This document shows, piece after piece, positions 1-9,347 of a stretch of DNA of 37,785 nucleotides; the stretch's first letter is position 1; the number at the start of each line of letters is the position of its first letter. Made by a program: the position numbers and the translations under genes. The stretch comes from Fusobacteriota bacterium. GTDB lineage: Bacteria > Fusobacteriota > Fusobacteriia > Fusobacteriales > JAAYPW01. The stretch is from positions 1-37,785 of the forward strand of contig JAAYPW010000027.1 of NCBI GenBank assembly GCA_012519615.1. The letters are read 5' to 3'. The notes under the pieces were generated by a model. That model ran no database searches, was not told the DNA's origin, and worked only from the letters and a program-made list of their open reading frames with translations.

Positions 1-779
1 GCTTCAGACATTTTTATTCTTTCCTCTTTTTCAGCTTCTGCAATACCTATTTCCCTATCACGTTTTGCCTCTGCAATTTTAATATCTCTTTCTCTTTCAG
101 CTTCAGCTTTACCAACTTCCCCATCTCTTTCTCGTTCTGCTACCATTTTTTTCGCATCATTTATAGCTTTTGCCGCAGCTTCTTTTCCTAATGCAACTAT
201 ATATCCTGATTCATCTTCTATATCTGTTACGTTAACATTTATAAGTTTTAGTCCGATTTTTTTAAGCTCTGATTCTACATTTTTTGATACTGCTTCAAGA
301 AATTTATCTCGATCTGTATTTAATTCTTCAATATCCATTGTTGCAATAATAAGTCTCATTTGCCCTATAATTATGTCTTTTGCCATCTCTTGAATTGCTT
401 TTAATGATAAACCTAATATTCTTTCTGCAGCATTTGTCATTACTGATGGCTCTGTTGATATTGCCACAGTAAATCTAGAAGGTACATCAACTCTTATATT
501 TTGTTTACTTAATGCTTTATTTAGATTAACTTCGATTGACATAGGTGTTAAATCTAAAAACTCATAATTTTGGAAAACTGGCATAATAAATGCTGCTCCT
601 CCATGTATACATTTTGCTGAACGTTCACTACCATCTTTTGCCCGTCCAATTTTACCATAAACTACTAATATCTTATCTGATGGACATCTTTTATATCTTG
701 ACAATATAATAATAGTTATTACAAATATTACAGCTACGAGTGATCCTATTAAACCTATTAATGCTCCTACATTACTCAT
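1..779 (-). CDS. Flotillin-like SPFH/band 7 protein, 3' end outside window
   Basis: The first 259 codons of a flotillin-type protein; the reading frame is open at the window edge. It begins MSNVGALIGLIGS, giving an N-terminal membrane segment (about residues 5-27). A prohibitin/SPFH domain follows (about 30-200), then the start of the Glu/Ala-rich coiled coil typical of flotillins, with repeated AEAERERD-like units from about residue 210. Flotillins scaffold ordered membrane microdomains at the cytoplasmic membrane. The ATG is preceded by GGAGG with a 6-base spacer. It lies 17 bases after the NfeD-like gene; NfeD and flotillin genes are commonly paired (yuaF-yuaG type in Bacillus). Length and C-terminus cannot be judged. 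Family assignment is strong; the choice between FloT and a generic SPFH protein is less so. Confidence 0.9.
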   Translation of the reverse strand, partial: MSNVGALIGLIGSLVAVIFVITIIILSRYKRCPSDKILVVYGKIGRAKDGSERSAKCIHGGAAFIMPVFQNYEFLDLTPMSIEVNLNKALSKQNIRVDVPSRFTVAISTEPSVMTNAAERILGLSLKAIQEMAKDIIIGQMRLIIATMDIEELNTDRDKFLEAVSKNVESELKKIGLKLINVNVTDIEDESGYIVALGKEAAAKAINDAKKMVAERERDGEVGKAEAERERDIKIAEAKRDREIGIAEAEKEERIKMSE

Positions 780-796
780 TTTATTCCTCCTTAATA

Positions 797-1351
797 TTAT
801 ATTTTAATTACTTTTACATAGCTATTATCAATTACTTCTATAACTTTAACTAATTCACCAGTTTTTAGCTCATTTTCATCGTCTGTTATTGCATCTAATT
901 CTCTTACAGCTCCCTGAACAACAAGTTGAACTTTCCCTTTACCAGTTTTATTACCCGGTATTCTTATATATACTTCTCCTGTTTGATGTATTGCATAATT
1001 TATATCATCGACCCTCTCATTTGTCATTTTGAAAAATAGATAATATATATATCCCACAACAAACATCATTAAAATACCCATGAAAAATGCAAATAATATA
1101 GTTACCGATTTAGGAAAATTCATTTTTACTCCTACTAAACCAGACCACCCAAATATCATAAAAAATATTACAAAATTTCTAAATGATAATATTGGAAATC
1201 CACCACTATCATGATTAGTGTCGAGCATTCCACCAGACTCTGGGGCATCCATCTCATATTCACCTATTCCTACAAATGCTAATATTGCTTGTATTATAAA
1301 TACTATTGTAAAAACAACTGCAAATGCAAAAAATATTTTTTCTAAACTCAT
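797..1351 (-). CDS. NfeD-like membrane protein, flotillin partner
   Basis: A 184-residue membrane protein with hydrophobic segments at about 5-28, 58-77 and 84-108, followed by a soluble C-terminal domain (about 120-184). That domain has the features of the NfeD OB-fold: a GKGKVQLVVQGAVRELDA stretch and a terminal VKVIEVIDNSYVKVIKI strand region. It lacks the ClpP-like protease domain of long NfeD proteins, so it is the short form that accompanies flotillin. The ATG follows GGGGTGAT. It starts 16 bases after the stop of the hybrid kinase and ends 17 bases before flotillin, so all three genes probably share one transcript. Function in microdomain assembly is inferred from the family and the pairing. 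Confidence 0.82.
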   Translation of the reverse strand: MSLEKIFFAFAVVFTIVFIIQAILAFVGIGEYEMDAPESGGMLDTNHDSGGFPILSFRNFVIFFMIFGWSGLVGVKMNFPKSVTILFAFFMGILMMFVVGYIYYLFFKMTNERVDDINYAIHQTGEVYIRIPGNKTGKGKVQLVVQGAVRELDAITDDENELKTGELVKVIEVIDNSYVKVIKI

Positions 1352-1367
1352 TTTATCACCCCGTTTT

Positions 1368-4052
1368 CTAATATCTATCTAAAATACTATATAGTTTTTC
1401 AAATCGAATTGGTTTTGTTATACATTCATTCATCCCTACATCTAAACACTTTTCTATATTTTCCTTACTATTATATGCTGTCACACCAATAATTATAATA
1501 TCTTTATCTTTTTTTCTAATTCTTTCTGTTGCTTCGTATCCATCAAGAACGGGCATTTGTATATCCATAAAGATCATATCAAATTCATGTAAATTAGCCA
1601 TTTTTACAGCAATCTCCCCATTTTCAGCAACTTCAACTTTACAATCTCTTTTCTCTAGAAGTGTTTTAATAGCTAATCTATTTATTTCATTATCTTCTAC
1701 AACCAGAACATTTTTTTTGCTAGATGCATTCATTTTTTTTATTTCTTCTAAATCCTGTTCAATCTCCTCTTCTGCTTTTTTATTTAATAAATACGTAATT
1801 ACTTGGACTAATTCTTCTTTATCAATTGGTTTAAGATTAAATCTTATTTGTTCACTTACATCTATCTTATTTAAACAACTTTTTATAGATTTATTATTAC
1901 TAAGTGCAATAATAATTCTTTCATTCTTATTATATTCATATATTTTTTTCAAAAAATCCAGATTTTCAATAGTTTCATTATCATTTTCATATATAATTAT
2001 ATCATATTCTTTCATTTTATCTTTTAAACTTGCTGCTTCTATAAGGTTTTTCACTTCAAATACTCTCATTCCAATTGTTTCAAATATTTTAGGGTATACA
2101 CTATTCAATGTTTCATTTATAAACAAACAAGTCATATTTTGAAATTTTAATTTTAAATTTATAATATTTTCAATTTCCTTAAAAACTGATTTTAATATTA
2201 TATTAAATTTAACTGTAGTTCCATTATTTTCAATACTTTTAACCTCTAAACTTCCATTCATAAGTTCTATTATTTTTTTACCAATAATTACGCCCATACC
2301 TACACCAGAATATTTATTATTAAAATGTAGTTTTGAATTTGAAAAAGGAATATATAATTTTTCTAGTTTGTTATTATCTATACCGACACCTGTATCCTCA
2401 ATAATAAATTCTATACTATGAATATTATCTTTTAAAACAGTAGCTTGTATATCAACAAAAATAGTTCCTCTTTCTGTAAATTTAATCGCATTATTTAAAA
2501 AAATTTCAGCAACTTTTTTTAATTTTAATCTATCTGATATTACCCATGTTGGGATATCTTTGCCTATTTTAAATACAAAATCTAATCCTTTATTATTTGC
2601 ATCGCTTTTATACTTGTATACTAGATCATATAACATTTTTTTCAATTCAAATTTTTCATCGTAAAGTACAATCTCGTCTTGTTCAACTTCAGAAATATCT
2701 AGCAAATCATTTATTATCGATATTAAAATATTTGATGAAAATTTCAGCTTATTAATATAGCTTTTTTGTTCCTCATCTAACTCACTATTAAGAAGAATTT
2801 CTAATATACTTATTATCCCATTTAATGGAGTTCTAAATTCATTACTTAAGTTTTTAAAAAATTTAGTTTTCGCAAGATTTTTTTCCTCTAATTTTTTTAT
2901 GTTTTTTTCATAATCTTCAATTATCGTTATCATGTTTTCGTTTGTTTTTTCAAGTTTATCTGTTTTTTCAAAATTTTTCTTAGTTTTTTCTTTATAATCA
3001 TTTAAAATTTCGTAAATTTCATTAAATATAATTTCTTTTTGTTTTTTATCCATTGATGTATTATTATTTTCATATTCTAGTATTTCAAAAATTTTACCTT
3101 TTATTTTTTTATATGCGATTTTACTAATATGTGTATAAAAAATTATATTTATTGCTGAAAATAATAGAAATAATACAAAAGCAAGCAAAAAATATTTTAT
3201 AAGTAAATTATTTCCGAACTTACTAAACTCATCATAACTATATGTAATTTTTACAAAAATATTTTCTTCCACAGTTAATTTTAAATCATTATTTATGTAT
3301 TTAAAATAATAAGTTATATTTGTTTTATCTCTCTCTCTGTATATTTTACCATTTGCTACACTATTATAATTAGTTTTTTTTAACTGAATCAAGGAGTTAT
3401 CTTTAATATTATACTCATTGTAATATACAGATATATCTAATAGTTTTATTATCCCAACACATTCAAATTTAATGAAATTTTCCTTATTTAATAATGCTGA
3501 TAACTCTCTATTTACAATTGATTTTAATGTAACAAAGAATTCTAATATTGTTCCATTTTCCATAAAAAAGTACATACTTTTTTTATTTTCATTCTCAATA
3601 AATGGAATATTATCTATAATTCTTTCGCTGTTTATGTATCGTTCCATAAATGATATTATTGTTTTATTTTCATAAATATAATTAATGTTATTTTTTTCAG
3701 TAGAATCAATAATTTTATTATCTTTAATTATATTCATATTAATTAAATCGTAATCAGAAATTAGATCATTAAAATAAGAGATCTCCAGATCAATATTTTC
3801 AATTATATTACTATTTTTTTCTAAAAAATCCACTAATTTATTTTCCTTAAATGAAGAGAGTAAATTAGATTGTAGTTTAGATATTTCCTTATCATTAGAA
3901 AAATAATTGTCTATATATGATTTTAATCTCATCTCATTATGTAACATAAATTTATTTTTTTCATTTATTGCGAAAAAAACAAAAAACATAACTAAAAAGA
4001 AAAACAAAATTAAATTAATTACTAAGTTTATTACTAAATTTTTCTTATTCAT
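1368..4052 (-). CDS. Hybrid histidine kinase-like protein with Asn replacing the phosphoacceptor His
   Basis: An 894-residue membrane protein. Domains: TM 5-29; extracytoplasmic sensor about 30-282; TM 283-308; coiled coil 340-395; DHp domain 394-465; HATPase 500-625; degenerate receiver about 640-760; receiver about 780-894. The H-box reads LSNEFRTPLNGI, so Asn404 (codon at 2841-2843) replaces the phosphorylated His. The ATPase keeps its N-box (NNAIKFT), DTGVG and GVGMG motifs. The middle receiver has Glu689 at the usual Asp position. The last receiver is intact (ED, Asp830 in MDIQMP, Thr in VTAY, Lys in TKPI). I chose the second ATG because the only Shine-Dalgarno (GGGAGGAAAG) lies inside codons 2-4 of the longer frame, whose ATG is at 4073. 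Probably an ATP-binding pseudokinase or phosphorelay acceptor. In line with nfeD and flotillin. Confidence 0.9.
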   Translation of the reverse strand: MNKKNLVINLVINLILFFFLVMFFVFFAINEKNKFMLHNEMRLKSYIDNYFSNDKEISKLQSNLLSSFKENKLVDFLEKNSNIIENIDLEISYFNDLISDYDLINMNIIKDNKIIDSTEKNNINYIYENKTIISFMERYINSERIIDNIPFIENENKKSMYFFMENGTILEFFVTLKSIVNRELSALLNKENFIKFECVGIIKLLDISVYYNEYNIKDNSLIQLKKTNYNSVANGKIYRERDKTNITYYFKYINNDLKLTVEENIFVKITYSYDEFSKFGNNLLIKYFLLAFVLFLLFSAINIIFYTHISKIAYKKIKGKIFEILEYENNNTSMDKKQKEIIFNEIYEILNDYKEKTKKNFEKTDKLEKTNENMITIIEDYEKNIKKLEEKNLAKTKFFKNLSNEFRTPLNGIISILEILLNSELDEEQKSYINKLKFSSNILISIINDLLDISEVEQDEIVLYDEKFELKKMLYDLVYKYKSDANNKGLDFVFKIGKDIPTWVISDRLKLKKVAEIFLNNAIKFTERGTIFVDIQATVLKDNIHSIEFIIEDTGVGIDNNKLEKLYIPFSNSKLHFNNKYSGVGMGVIIGKKIIELMNGSLEVKSIENNGTTVKFNIILKSVFKEIENIINLKLKFQNMTCLFINETLNSVYPKIFETIGMRVFEVKNLIEAASLKDKMKEYDIIIYENDNETIENLDFLKKIYEYNKNERIIIALSNNKSIKSCLNKIDVSEQIRFNLKPIDKEELVQVITYLLNKKAEEEIEQDLEEIKKMNASSKKNVLVVEDNEINRLAIKTLLEKRDCKVEVAENGEIAVKMANLHEFDMIFMDIQMPVLDGYEATERIRKKDKDIIIIGVTAYNSKENIEKCLDVGMNECITKPIRFEKLYSILDRY

Positions 4053-4225
4053 AAATGAACTTTCCTCCCTCATAGTACTACTATTTTCTATTCACCTATA
4101 CTATACAAATTTATTTGAATTTTTCCTTTTTTATTTTTAAGTTATTTTTAATACTATTTTTTTTATTAATTCAATATGTATTAATCGTATTTATATTATA
4201 TTTATTATTAAAAAATATTTAAATA

Positions 4226-5605
4226 CTACACTAGTTCTTCAGATTTTCGTATCTTTTTCTTTAAAATATTTAATTCTTTTCTTAAAAAGAAATAAGTAAT
4301 TATAATTGCAAGTAAATCTGCAGCTGGTCTTGATAACCATATTCCATTAATTCCCATAAAATTTGGAAAAATTAATAAAAACGGGATTACAAATAAAATA
4401 TTTCTTATTAAATTAAGTATAATTGATAATCTCGGTTTTCCTGTTACCTGAAAATAATTTGCTCCTACAATTTGATACCCAACTATAAAGTTTGATATAA
4501 AAAACAGTCTTATTCCAACTGTTCCCATTACAATTAAGGATTCTTCACCTTTTGAAAACATTTTTATAAATATATCTGGATATAATTGCACAATTATAAA
4601 GGAGATTATAGATACAATTGTTGCTAATTGAGCCGATAACTTAAAAGTATCATATACCCGTCTATAATTTTTAGCACCGTAATTATATCCCATTATTGGT
4701 TGACTTCCTGAATTAAATCCATTTAACGGTAATATAATCAATGCAATAATAGTATTTATTATCCCCATAACTGCAATTCCTGTTTCGCCACCATATTTCA
4801 ATAACAATTTATTATACATTATCCCTATTATACTAAAAGATATCTGTAATATAAAAGGTGACATACCTACTTCAATTGTCTCTCTAATTAAATCTTTATC
4901 TAATTTAAAGTTTTTAACTTTTAATTTTAGAACTGATTTTTTACTAAAAGTAAAATGATATATATTCCATGAAGCCGACGCAATATTTGCAATTAATGTT
5001 GCAATTGCAGCTCCTCTTACTCCCATTTTCAATCCAAATATAAAAATTGGATCTAAAACTGTATTTATTATAGCACCGATTATCATTGTATACATTGCTA
5101 TTTTTGGATTACCCTCTGCTCGAATAAAATTATTTATACCCATAGAGTAAAATACAAAAACAACACTAAAAAGAACATAACTTGTATATTGTTTTGTATA
5201 GATAAAAGTTTCTTCTGATGCACCTAAAGCATATATAAGCTTATCCAGAAAGATCATTCCAAATAAATAAACTAAAATTCCAAGTACTGTATATATTATA
5301 AATACATTTCCCAGTAGTTTTTCAGCTTCATCTTTTTTCTTTTCACCTAATTTAATAGAAGCAATATTCCCTCCGCCTGTACCAAATAACATTCCTATTC
5401 CAGATGTTGCCATAAATATTGGAAATACAATTGATATACTTGCAATTCCTATTTCACCCATGTTTTTACCTATGAAAAAACGGTCTACAACGTTATATAA
5501 GCTTACAACTAACAAGCCAATTATTGTTGGCAATGAAAATTTAATTAATAATTTCCATATTTTTTCTGTTCCTAGTATTTTAGTTCTCTCGTTCTCTATT
5601 TCCAT
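4226..5605 (-). CDS. MATE family efflux transporter
   Basis: A 459-residue polytopic inner-membrane protein, the normal MATE length, with about 12 hydrophobic segments in two homologous halves. The N-terminal region has the family pattern (LLIKFSLPTIIGLLVVSLYN then VVDRFFIGKNMG), and each half begins with a related PTIIG or PFILQISFS segment. MATE proteins export organic cations and drugs using Na+ or H+ gradients; the substrate cannot be read from sequence. It is the last gene of the run from tyrA and starts 31 bases after the double-receiver regulator, so that regulator may relate to it or simply be co-transcribed. The ATG follows AGGAG with a 7-base spacer. After it come 173 bases with no clear terminator before the hybrid kinase. 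Confidence 0.93.
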   Translation of the reverse strand: MEIENERTKILGTEKIWKLLIKFSLPTIIGLLVVSLYNVVDRFFIGKNMGEIGIASISIVFPIFMATSGIGMLFGTGGGNIASIKLGEKKKDEAEKLLGNVFIIYTVLGILVYLFGMIFLDKLIYALGASEETFIYTKQYTSYVLFSVVFVFYSMGINNFIRAEGNPKIAMYTMIIGAIINTVLDPIFIFGLKMGVRGAAIATLIANIASASWNIYHFTFSKKSVLKLKVKNFKLDKDLIRETIEVGMSPFILQISFSIIGIMYNKLLLKYGGETGIAVMGIINTIIALIILPLNGFNSGSQPIMGYNYGAKNYRRVYDTFKLSAQLATIVSIISFIIVQLYPDIFIKMFSKGEESLIVMGTVGIRLFFISNFIVGYQIVGANYFQVTGKPRLSIILNLIRNILFVIPFLLIFPNFMGINGIWLSRPAADLLAIIITYFFLRKELNILKKKIRKSEELV

Positions 5606-5636
5606 TATAATGCTCCTTTATTGTAAATTATAAAAT

Positions 5637-6434
5637 TTACATCTCCTTAGAGTTCAATGAAAGTTTTTCAATTAACTCTTTTATCATTAAATAATTACGG
5701 ACTCTAGATCTTATTCTAGCCATAAATATATCACTCACATATGGTTTTATAATATAGTCATCAGCTCCAATAGATAAAATATGTGAAATAGTTTTCTCAT
5801 TAGTAACAGAAGATACTGTAATTATAATACTCTTTTCATTTTTTTCTCTTAAATTTAATATTACCTCTTCGCCACTACAATCTTGTAAAATTAAATCAAT
5901 TAAATATAGATCATATCCTTCACTGGAAGAAATTAGTTCTTTTCCTTTTGTATAATAATCTACATTCCATATTTTTTTATCTTTAAATATATCTTTTATA
6001 ATATTTAATTCGACTTCACTGTCATCTAAAACTGCAATTTTAAATTTTTTTAAAGATTTTATAAACTCCTCTTCATTTATAAAACTTTCTATTATCTTAA
6101 CAATATCAAATATTGATGTTTTTTTTAATATATAGTCAACAATTCCAAAACTAAAAACTTCTTTTCTTGTATCTAACTCCTCTTTACCGCTTATTACAAA
6201 AATAGGAATTTCAGCATATTTTATATTTGAATTTAACTCCTCTAAAAAATGATTAATATTAGATTTTGGTATTTCAATTGCTGTTAAAATGAGATTAATT
6301 TTTTTACTATCTAAAACTTTATATGCATCTTCTACCGTTTTTACAAAAATATAATTTATATTTTTCTTTCGGAAAATATCTTCAAATATTTTTTTAAAAA
6401 AATCACTATTCTCTATATGTAATATAGTATACAA
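5637..6434 (-). CDS. Double-receiver response regulator, first receiver degenerate
   Basis: A 265-residue protein made of two CheY-like receivers and nothing else. Receiver 1 (about 1-122) has lost key residues: Ala52 stands where the phosphorylated Asp should be (LILTAIEIP), and the acidic pair is Glu8-Asn9. Receiver 2 (about 131-250) is intact, with Asp137/Asp138, phosphoacceptor Asp180, Ser208 and Lys230 in YIIKPY. There is no DNA-binding, GGDEF or HD output domain, so it probably acts by protein contact or as a phosphorelay intermediate. The start is TTG; GGAGG lies 7 bases upstream and no ATG is available nearby. It lies between a radical SAM gene and the MATE gene with 31-33 base gaps. 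No kinase is adjacent; the nearest are at 1368-4052 and 18446-19519. Confidence 0.88.
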   Translation of the reverse strand: MYTILHIENSDFFKKIFEDIFRKKNINYIFVKTVEDAYKVLDSKKINLILTAIEIPKSNINHFLEELNSNIKYAEIPIFVISGKEELDTRKEVFSFGIVDYILKKTSIFDIVKIIESFINEEEFIKSLKKFKIAVLDDSEVELNIIKDIFKDKKIWNVDYYTKGKELISSSEGYDLYLIDLILQDCSGEEVILNLREKNEKSIIITVSSVTNEKTISHILSIGADDYIIKPYVSDIFMARIRSRVRNYLMIKELIEKLSLNSKEM

Positions 6435-6467
6435 GAATTTCCCTCCTTATCATTTATTCAGCTAATT

Positions 6468-8219
6468 TTATACTGAATATTTCATCTCACAATTTAAATT
6501 TTTTATCATTCCACAATTATTACAACCTAGTCTACAATCTTTCGTAAGGGAAATTTCTTTAGCTTTTTCCAATTCTTTCATTAAAAAATCTCTACTAACA
6601 CCAATATTTATAAAATCCCAAGGTAATTCAAGATCTTGTTTTCCAAAGAACTCCTCCTCTTTTATATTAGTATCATTTAAAGCTTGTATCCATACATTGA
6701 ATTTAAAATGTTCTTTCCAACTTTCAAATTTGGCTCCTAATTCCCATGCTCTTTTTATAAGTTTGCCAGTTTTTTCATTTCCTCTAGATATATATCCCTC
6801 AATATATGATAATTCCTTATCATGTAGTCTTAATGTAACTCTTCTATTTTTAAAAAACATCTCTCTTAATAAATTTTGTTTTCTATCTATCTCACTAAGA
6901 TTGATTTGTTTTTCCCATTGAAAAGGGGTATGTGGTTTTGGTACAAAATTTGATACACTTACTGTAACTTTTAAACTACGGTTAATAGGTACACATTTTC
7001 CTAATACTTCATTAATAAGTTTCCCTATTGCATATACATCTTCATCAGTTTCAAATGGTAACCCAATCATAAAATAGAATTTTAATCTAGTCCAACCGTT
7101 TGTTACAGCTGAAATAGCCGTTTCCATTATCTCCTCTTCTGATACACCTTTATTTATTATGTCTCTCATCCGTTGTGAGCCTGCTTCAGGTGCAAAAGTA
7201 AATCCTGTCTTTTTCCCCTCCTCTATTTTCGCAGCAATATCAACAGAATGGGTATTCATCCGAAGTGATGGTAGTGATACAGATATATTTTCTGACTTAT
7301 ATTCTGTAGAAAATATATTAATTAACTCAGATATTTTCGAATAATCACTACTACTTAGAGAAGTGAGCGAGATCTCATTATACCCTGTACTATCTAGTAA
7401 ATTTCTTATCTCATCTTTATTTTTAGAAAGATTTTTTTCACGAATTGGTCTATATACAATTCCAGCTTGACAAAATCTACAACCTCTTGTGCATCCACGT
7501 TGTATCTCAAGAATTGCTCTCTCGTGTACTACTTTTACAAATGGTACAATTTGTTTATATTCATAATTTAAGTTATTTAAATCAGCAACAATTCTTTTTT
7601 TCACCTCTTTTTTAAATAAAGGTACGTAAACTCCATCTATATTCGAAAGTTTTTCAAGTTTTTCTTTTTTAGTTAAATGTTGATTTTCCTTTATTGCATT
7701 AAGCATCTCTAGAAAAACTTCTTCCCCTTCTCCAATTATAAATGCATCAAAGAATTCTTCCATTACAATTGGATTGTTAGCACCTGTTCCACCAGCAATT
7801 AATATAGGGTCCGACTCAAGTCTATTTTTGCTTTCCAATTCCATTTTACCTAAATTAATTATATTCAATACATTTGTATAACTAAGTTCGTATGACAAAG
7901 TGAATCCTAACACATCAAATTTATTTAATGCAGTTTTCGTTTCTAAAGAAAATAAAGGTAAATCTTTTTTACGTAATATCTCTTCTAAATCAATATCTGG
8001 TGCAAAAGCTCTCTCTATATAATGTTCGCTTTCATTATTTACAATATTATATAAAATATGTACTGCTAAACTTGACATCCCAATCTCATAAAGATCTGGA
8101 AATATAAAACAACTATGTAATTTATAATCATTTTTATTTTTATGTACACTATTTAACTCATTACCTAAATATTGTGCTGGTTTTGATACTTTCACTAAAT
8201 ACTTATTAATATCTATCAA
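6468..8219 (-). CDS. B12-binding domain radical SAM protein (TIGR03960-like)
   Basis: A 583-residue protein. The N-terminal 200 residues have a B12-binding-like Rossmann region (PDLYEIGMSSLAVHILYN; GGTGANNP). A radical SAM core follows with CX3CX2C at Cys243, Cys247 and Cys250 (RGCTRGCRFC). The C-terminus carries a second cysteine cluster (DCRLGCNNCG and a later Cys). This order matches the large uncharacterised family TIGR03960, which is often joined or adjacent to a DUF2344 (TIGR03936) protein; no such partner is present here. The enzyme would use a 4Fe-4S cluster and SAM; its substrate is not known to me. The start is TTG, preceded by AGGATGAG. It lies 19 bases after the HD-domain gene in the probable tyrA operon. 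Confidence 0.88.
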   Translation of the reverse strand: MIDINKYLVKVSKPAQYLGNELNSVHKNKNDYKLHSCFIFPDLYEIGMSSLAVHILYNIVNNESEHYIERAFAPDIDLEEILRKKDLPLFSLETKTALNKFDVLGFTLSYELSYTNVLNIINLGKMELESKNRLESDPILIAGGTGANNPIVMEEFFDAFIIGEGEEVFLEMLNAIKENQHLTKKEKLEKLSNIDGVYVPLFKKEVKKRIVADLNNLNYEYKQIVPFVKVVHERAILEIQRGCTRGCRFCQAGIVYRPIREKNLSKNKDEIRNLLDSTGYNEISLTSLSSSDYSKISELINIFSTEYKSENISVSLPSLRMNTHSVDIAAKIEEGKKTGFTFAPEAGSQRMRDIINKGVSEEEIMETAISAVTNGWTRLKFYFMIGLPFETDEDVYAIGKLINEVLGKCVPINRSLKVTVSVSNFVPKPHTPFQWEKQINLSEIDRKQNLLREMFFKNRRVTLRLHDKELSYIEGYISRGNEKTGKLIKRAWELGAKFESWKEHFKFNVWIQALNDTNIKEEEFFGKQDLELPWDFINIGVSRDFLMKELEKAKEISLTKDCRLGCNNCGMIKNLNCEMKYSV

Positions 8220-8238
8220 TAAAATCTCATCCTTTTTT

Positions 8239-8658
8239 TTAAAATTTATCGTCTAGCTTTTGAAAATATAGAATTATTTCATTATATGTATATTTATTAT
8301 GATGTTCAAGTATTAATTTTGCAACATCACTATTTATGTTTTCCATAATCTCATAACCTTTTTTTGCATGAAAATAGTTTTTTGTTATAGAATGTTTTAT
8401 TCTTTTCATTAAATTATAACTATAGATTTTTCCAATATCATGTAATAATGCAAATTTTACTAGTAATTTATTGTCTTTATGAAAAGGATTATTTATAATC
8501 TCTTTTACAATATTTACAGAATGTTTTTTATCGTAGTCATCCATTTGAGAAAATATAAAATACTCTTCATGATTAAGATATTTAATTGCATATTTATCAT
8601 CATCTTTAGAATACGTATAAGTGTAGTAATTTAATAACTGTTTTATTTTATGTAGCAA
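8239..8658 (-). CDS. Small HD-domain phosphohydrolase-like protein
   Basis: A 139-residue protein consisting essentially of one HD domain. Metal-ligand candidates are His46, the His73-Asp74 pair in LLHDIGKIYS, His97 and His119/His120. The HDIG-like core suggests a metal-dependent phosphohydrolase of the broad HD superfamily; the substrate (nucleotide, cyclic nucleotide or other) cannot be told. No extra domain or membrane segment is seen. The start codon is TTG with GGGG six bases upstream. It sits 32 bases after RNase H and 19 bases before the radical SAM gene and is probably co-transcribed with both. Confidence 0.8.
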   Translation of the reverse strand: MLHKIKQLLNYYTYTYSKDDDKYAIKYLNHEEYFIFSQMDDYDKKHSVNIVKEIINNPFHKDNKLLVKFALLHDIGKIYSYNLMKRIKHSITKNYFHAKKGYEIMENINSDVAKLILEHHNKYTYNEIILYFQKLDDKF

Positions 8659-8690
8659 TTTATTCCCCTTTATATATTTTATTTTATTAA

Positions 8691-9320
8691 TTATTTGTGA
8701 AATCCTAAATCAGCTGGATTAATATCTCCAGAGACATGTTTTATTGTTCCACCTTTTTTTTCAAATTCAGTCCTTAGATTTGTAACCATTTTTATTAGAT
8801 TAACTGTTTCTTCAGGTAGTTTATCTTTATTCATAATTCCCTTTGACCAATAATCTATTATAAGTTTACTGTCACCAAATATATTTTTCACATCTCTTTT
8901 AAGTGCTATTTTAAATGCAATATATGATCCTAGAAGCTCCCCAAAATTGTTAGTACTTCCATCTTTTGCTGTATAATTTCCATAATCATTTATTTTATCT
9001 TTTGGTACAACTTCATCAAGTAAGTTTTCCCCTTTTTCATCAGTAACTTTAACTTCAACACCTATTCCACGACCAGTGCCAGCATCAAAATATATACCTC
9101 TTTCTAAAACTTTACTAGTTTCACATACCGAATATTCAGGTTCCGATGCACTTTTATATTTAGCACCACTATCTAACCAATTTTTCGCATCATTAATATC
9201 TATGAAACTTTTATATCTAGATTTTTTTTTATAAATTGTCTCTTTACATTTCTCCCAAGAATCTAGTATCCCATTTTCTCCCGATTCTTCTAAATAAAAT
9301 GCATAATACTTTTTTTTCAT
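8691..9320 (-). CDS. rnhA: Ribonuclease HI with N-terminal viroplasmin-type domain
   Basis: A 209-residue cytoplasmic protein. Residues 1-55 form the small basic domain found at the N-terminus of eukaryote-like RNase H1 (caulimovirus viroplasmin family), which binds RNA/DNA hybrids. Residues 74-209 form the RNase H catalytic domain with the four acidic metal ligands visible: Asp79 (YFDAGTG), Glu128 (NNFGELLGSY), Asp150 (FGDSKLII) and Asp204 (NPADLGFHK). It degrades RNA in RNA-DNA hybrids. ATG preceded by AAGGAG with a 6-base spacer. It lies in the tyrA-MATE run, 27 bases after the patatin-like gene, with no evident functional link to its neighbours. Confidence 0.9.
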   Translation of the reverse strand: MKKKYYAFYLEESGENGILDSWEKCKETIYKKKSRYKSFIDINDAKNWLDSGAKYKSASEPEYSVCETSKVLERGIYFDAGTGRGIGVEVKVTDEKGENLLDEVVPKDKINDYGNYTAKDGSTNNFGELLGSYIAFKIALKRDVKNIFGDSKLIIDYWSKGIMNKDKLPEETVNLIKMVTNLRTEFEKKGGTIKHVSGDINPADLGFHK

Positions 9321-9347
9321 CTAAATCTCCTTAATAAATCATATCTT

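Noticed and set aside
1717-2142. Long plus-strand frames opposite real genes (also in tyrA, glyS, ileS and tex)
   Set aside because: They lie opposite genes with clear motifs, are Ser/Phe/Leu/Ile-rich as expected for antisense of AT-rich genes, and lack ribosome sites.
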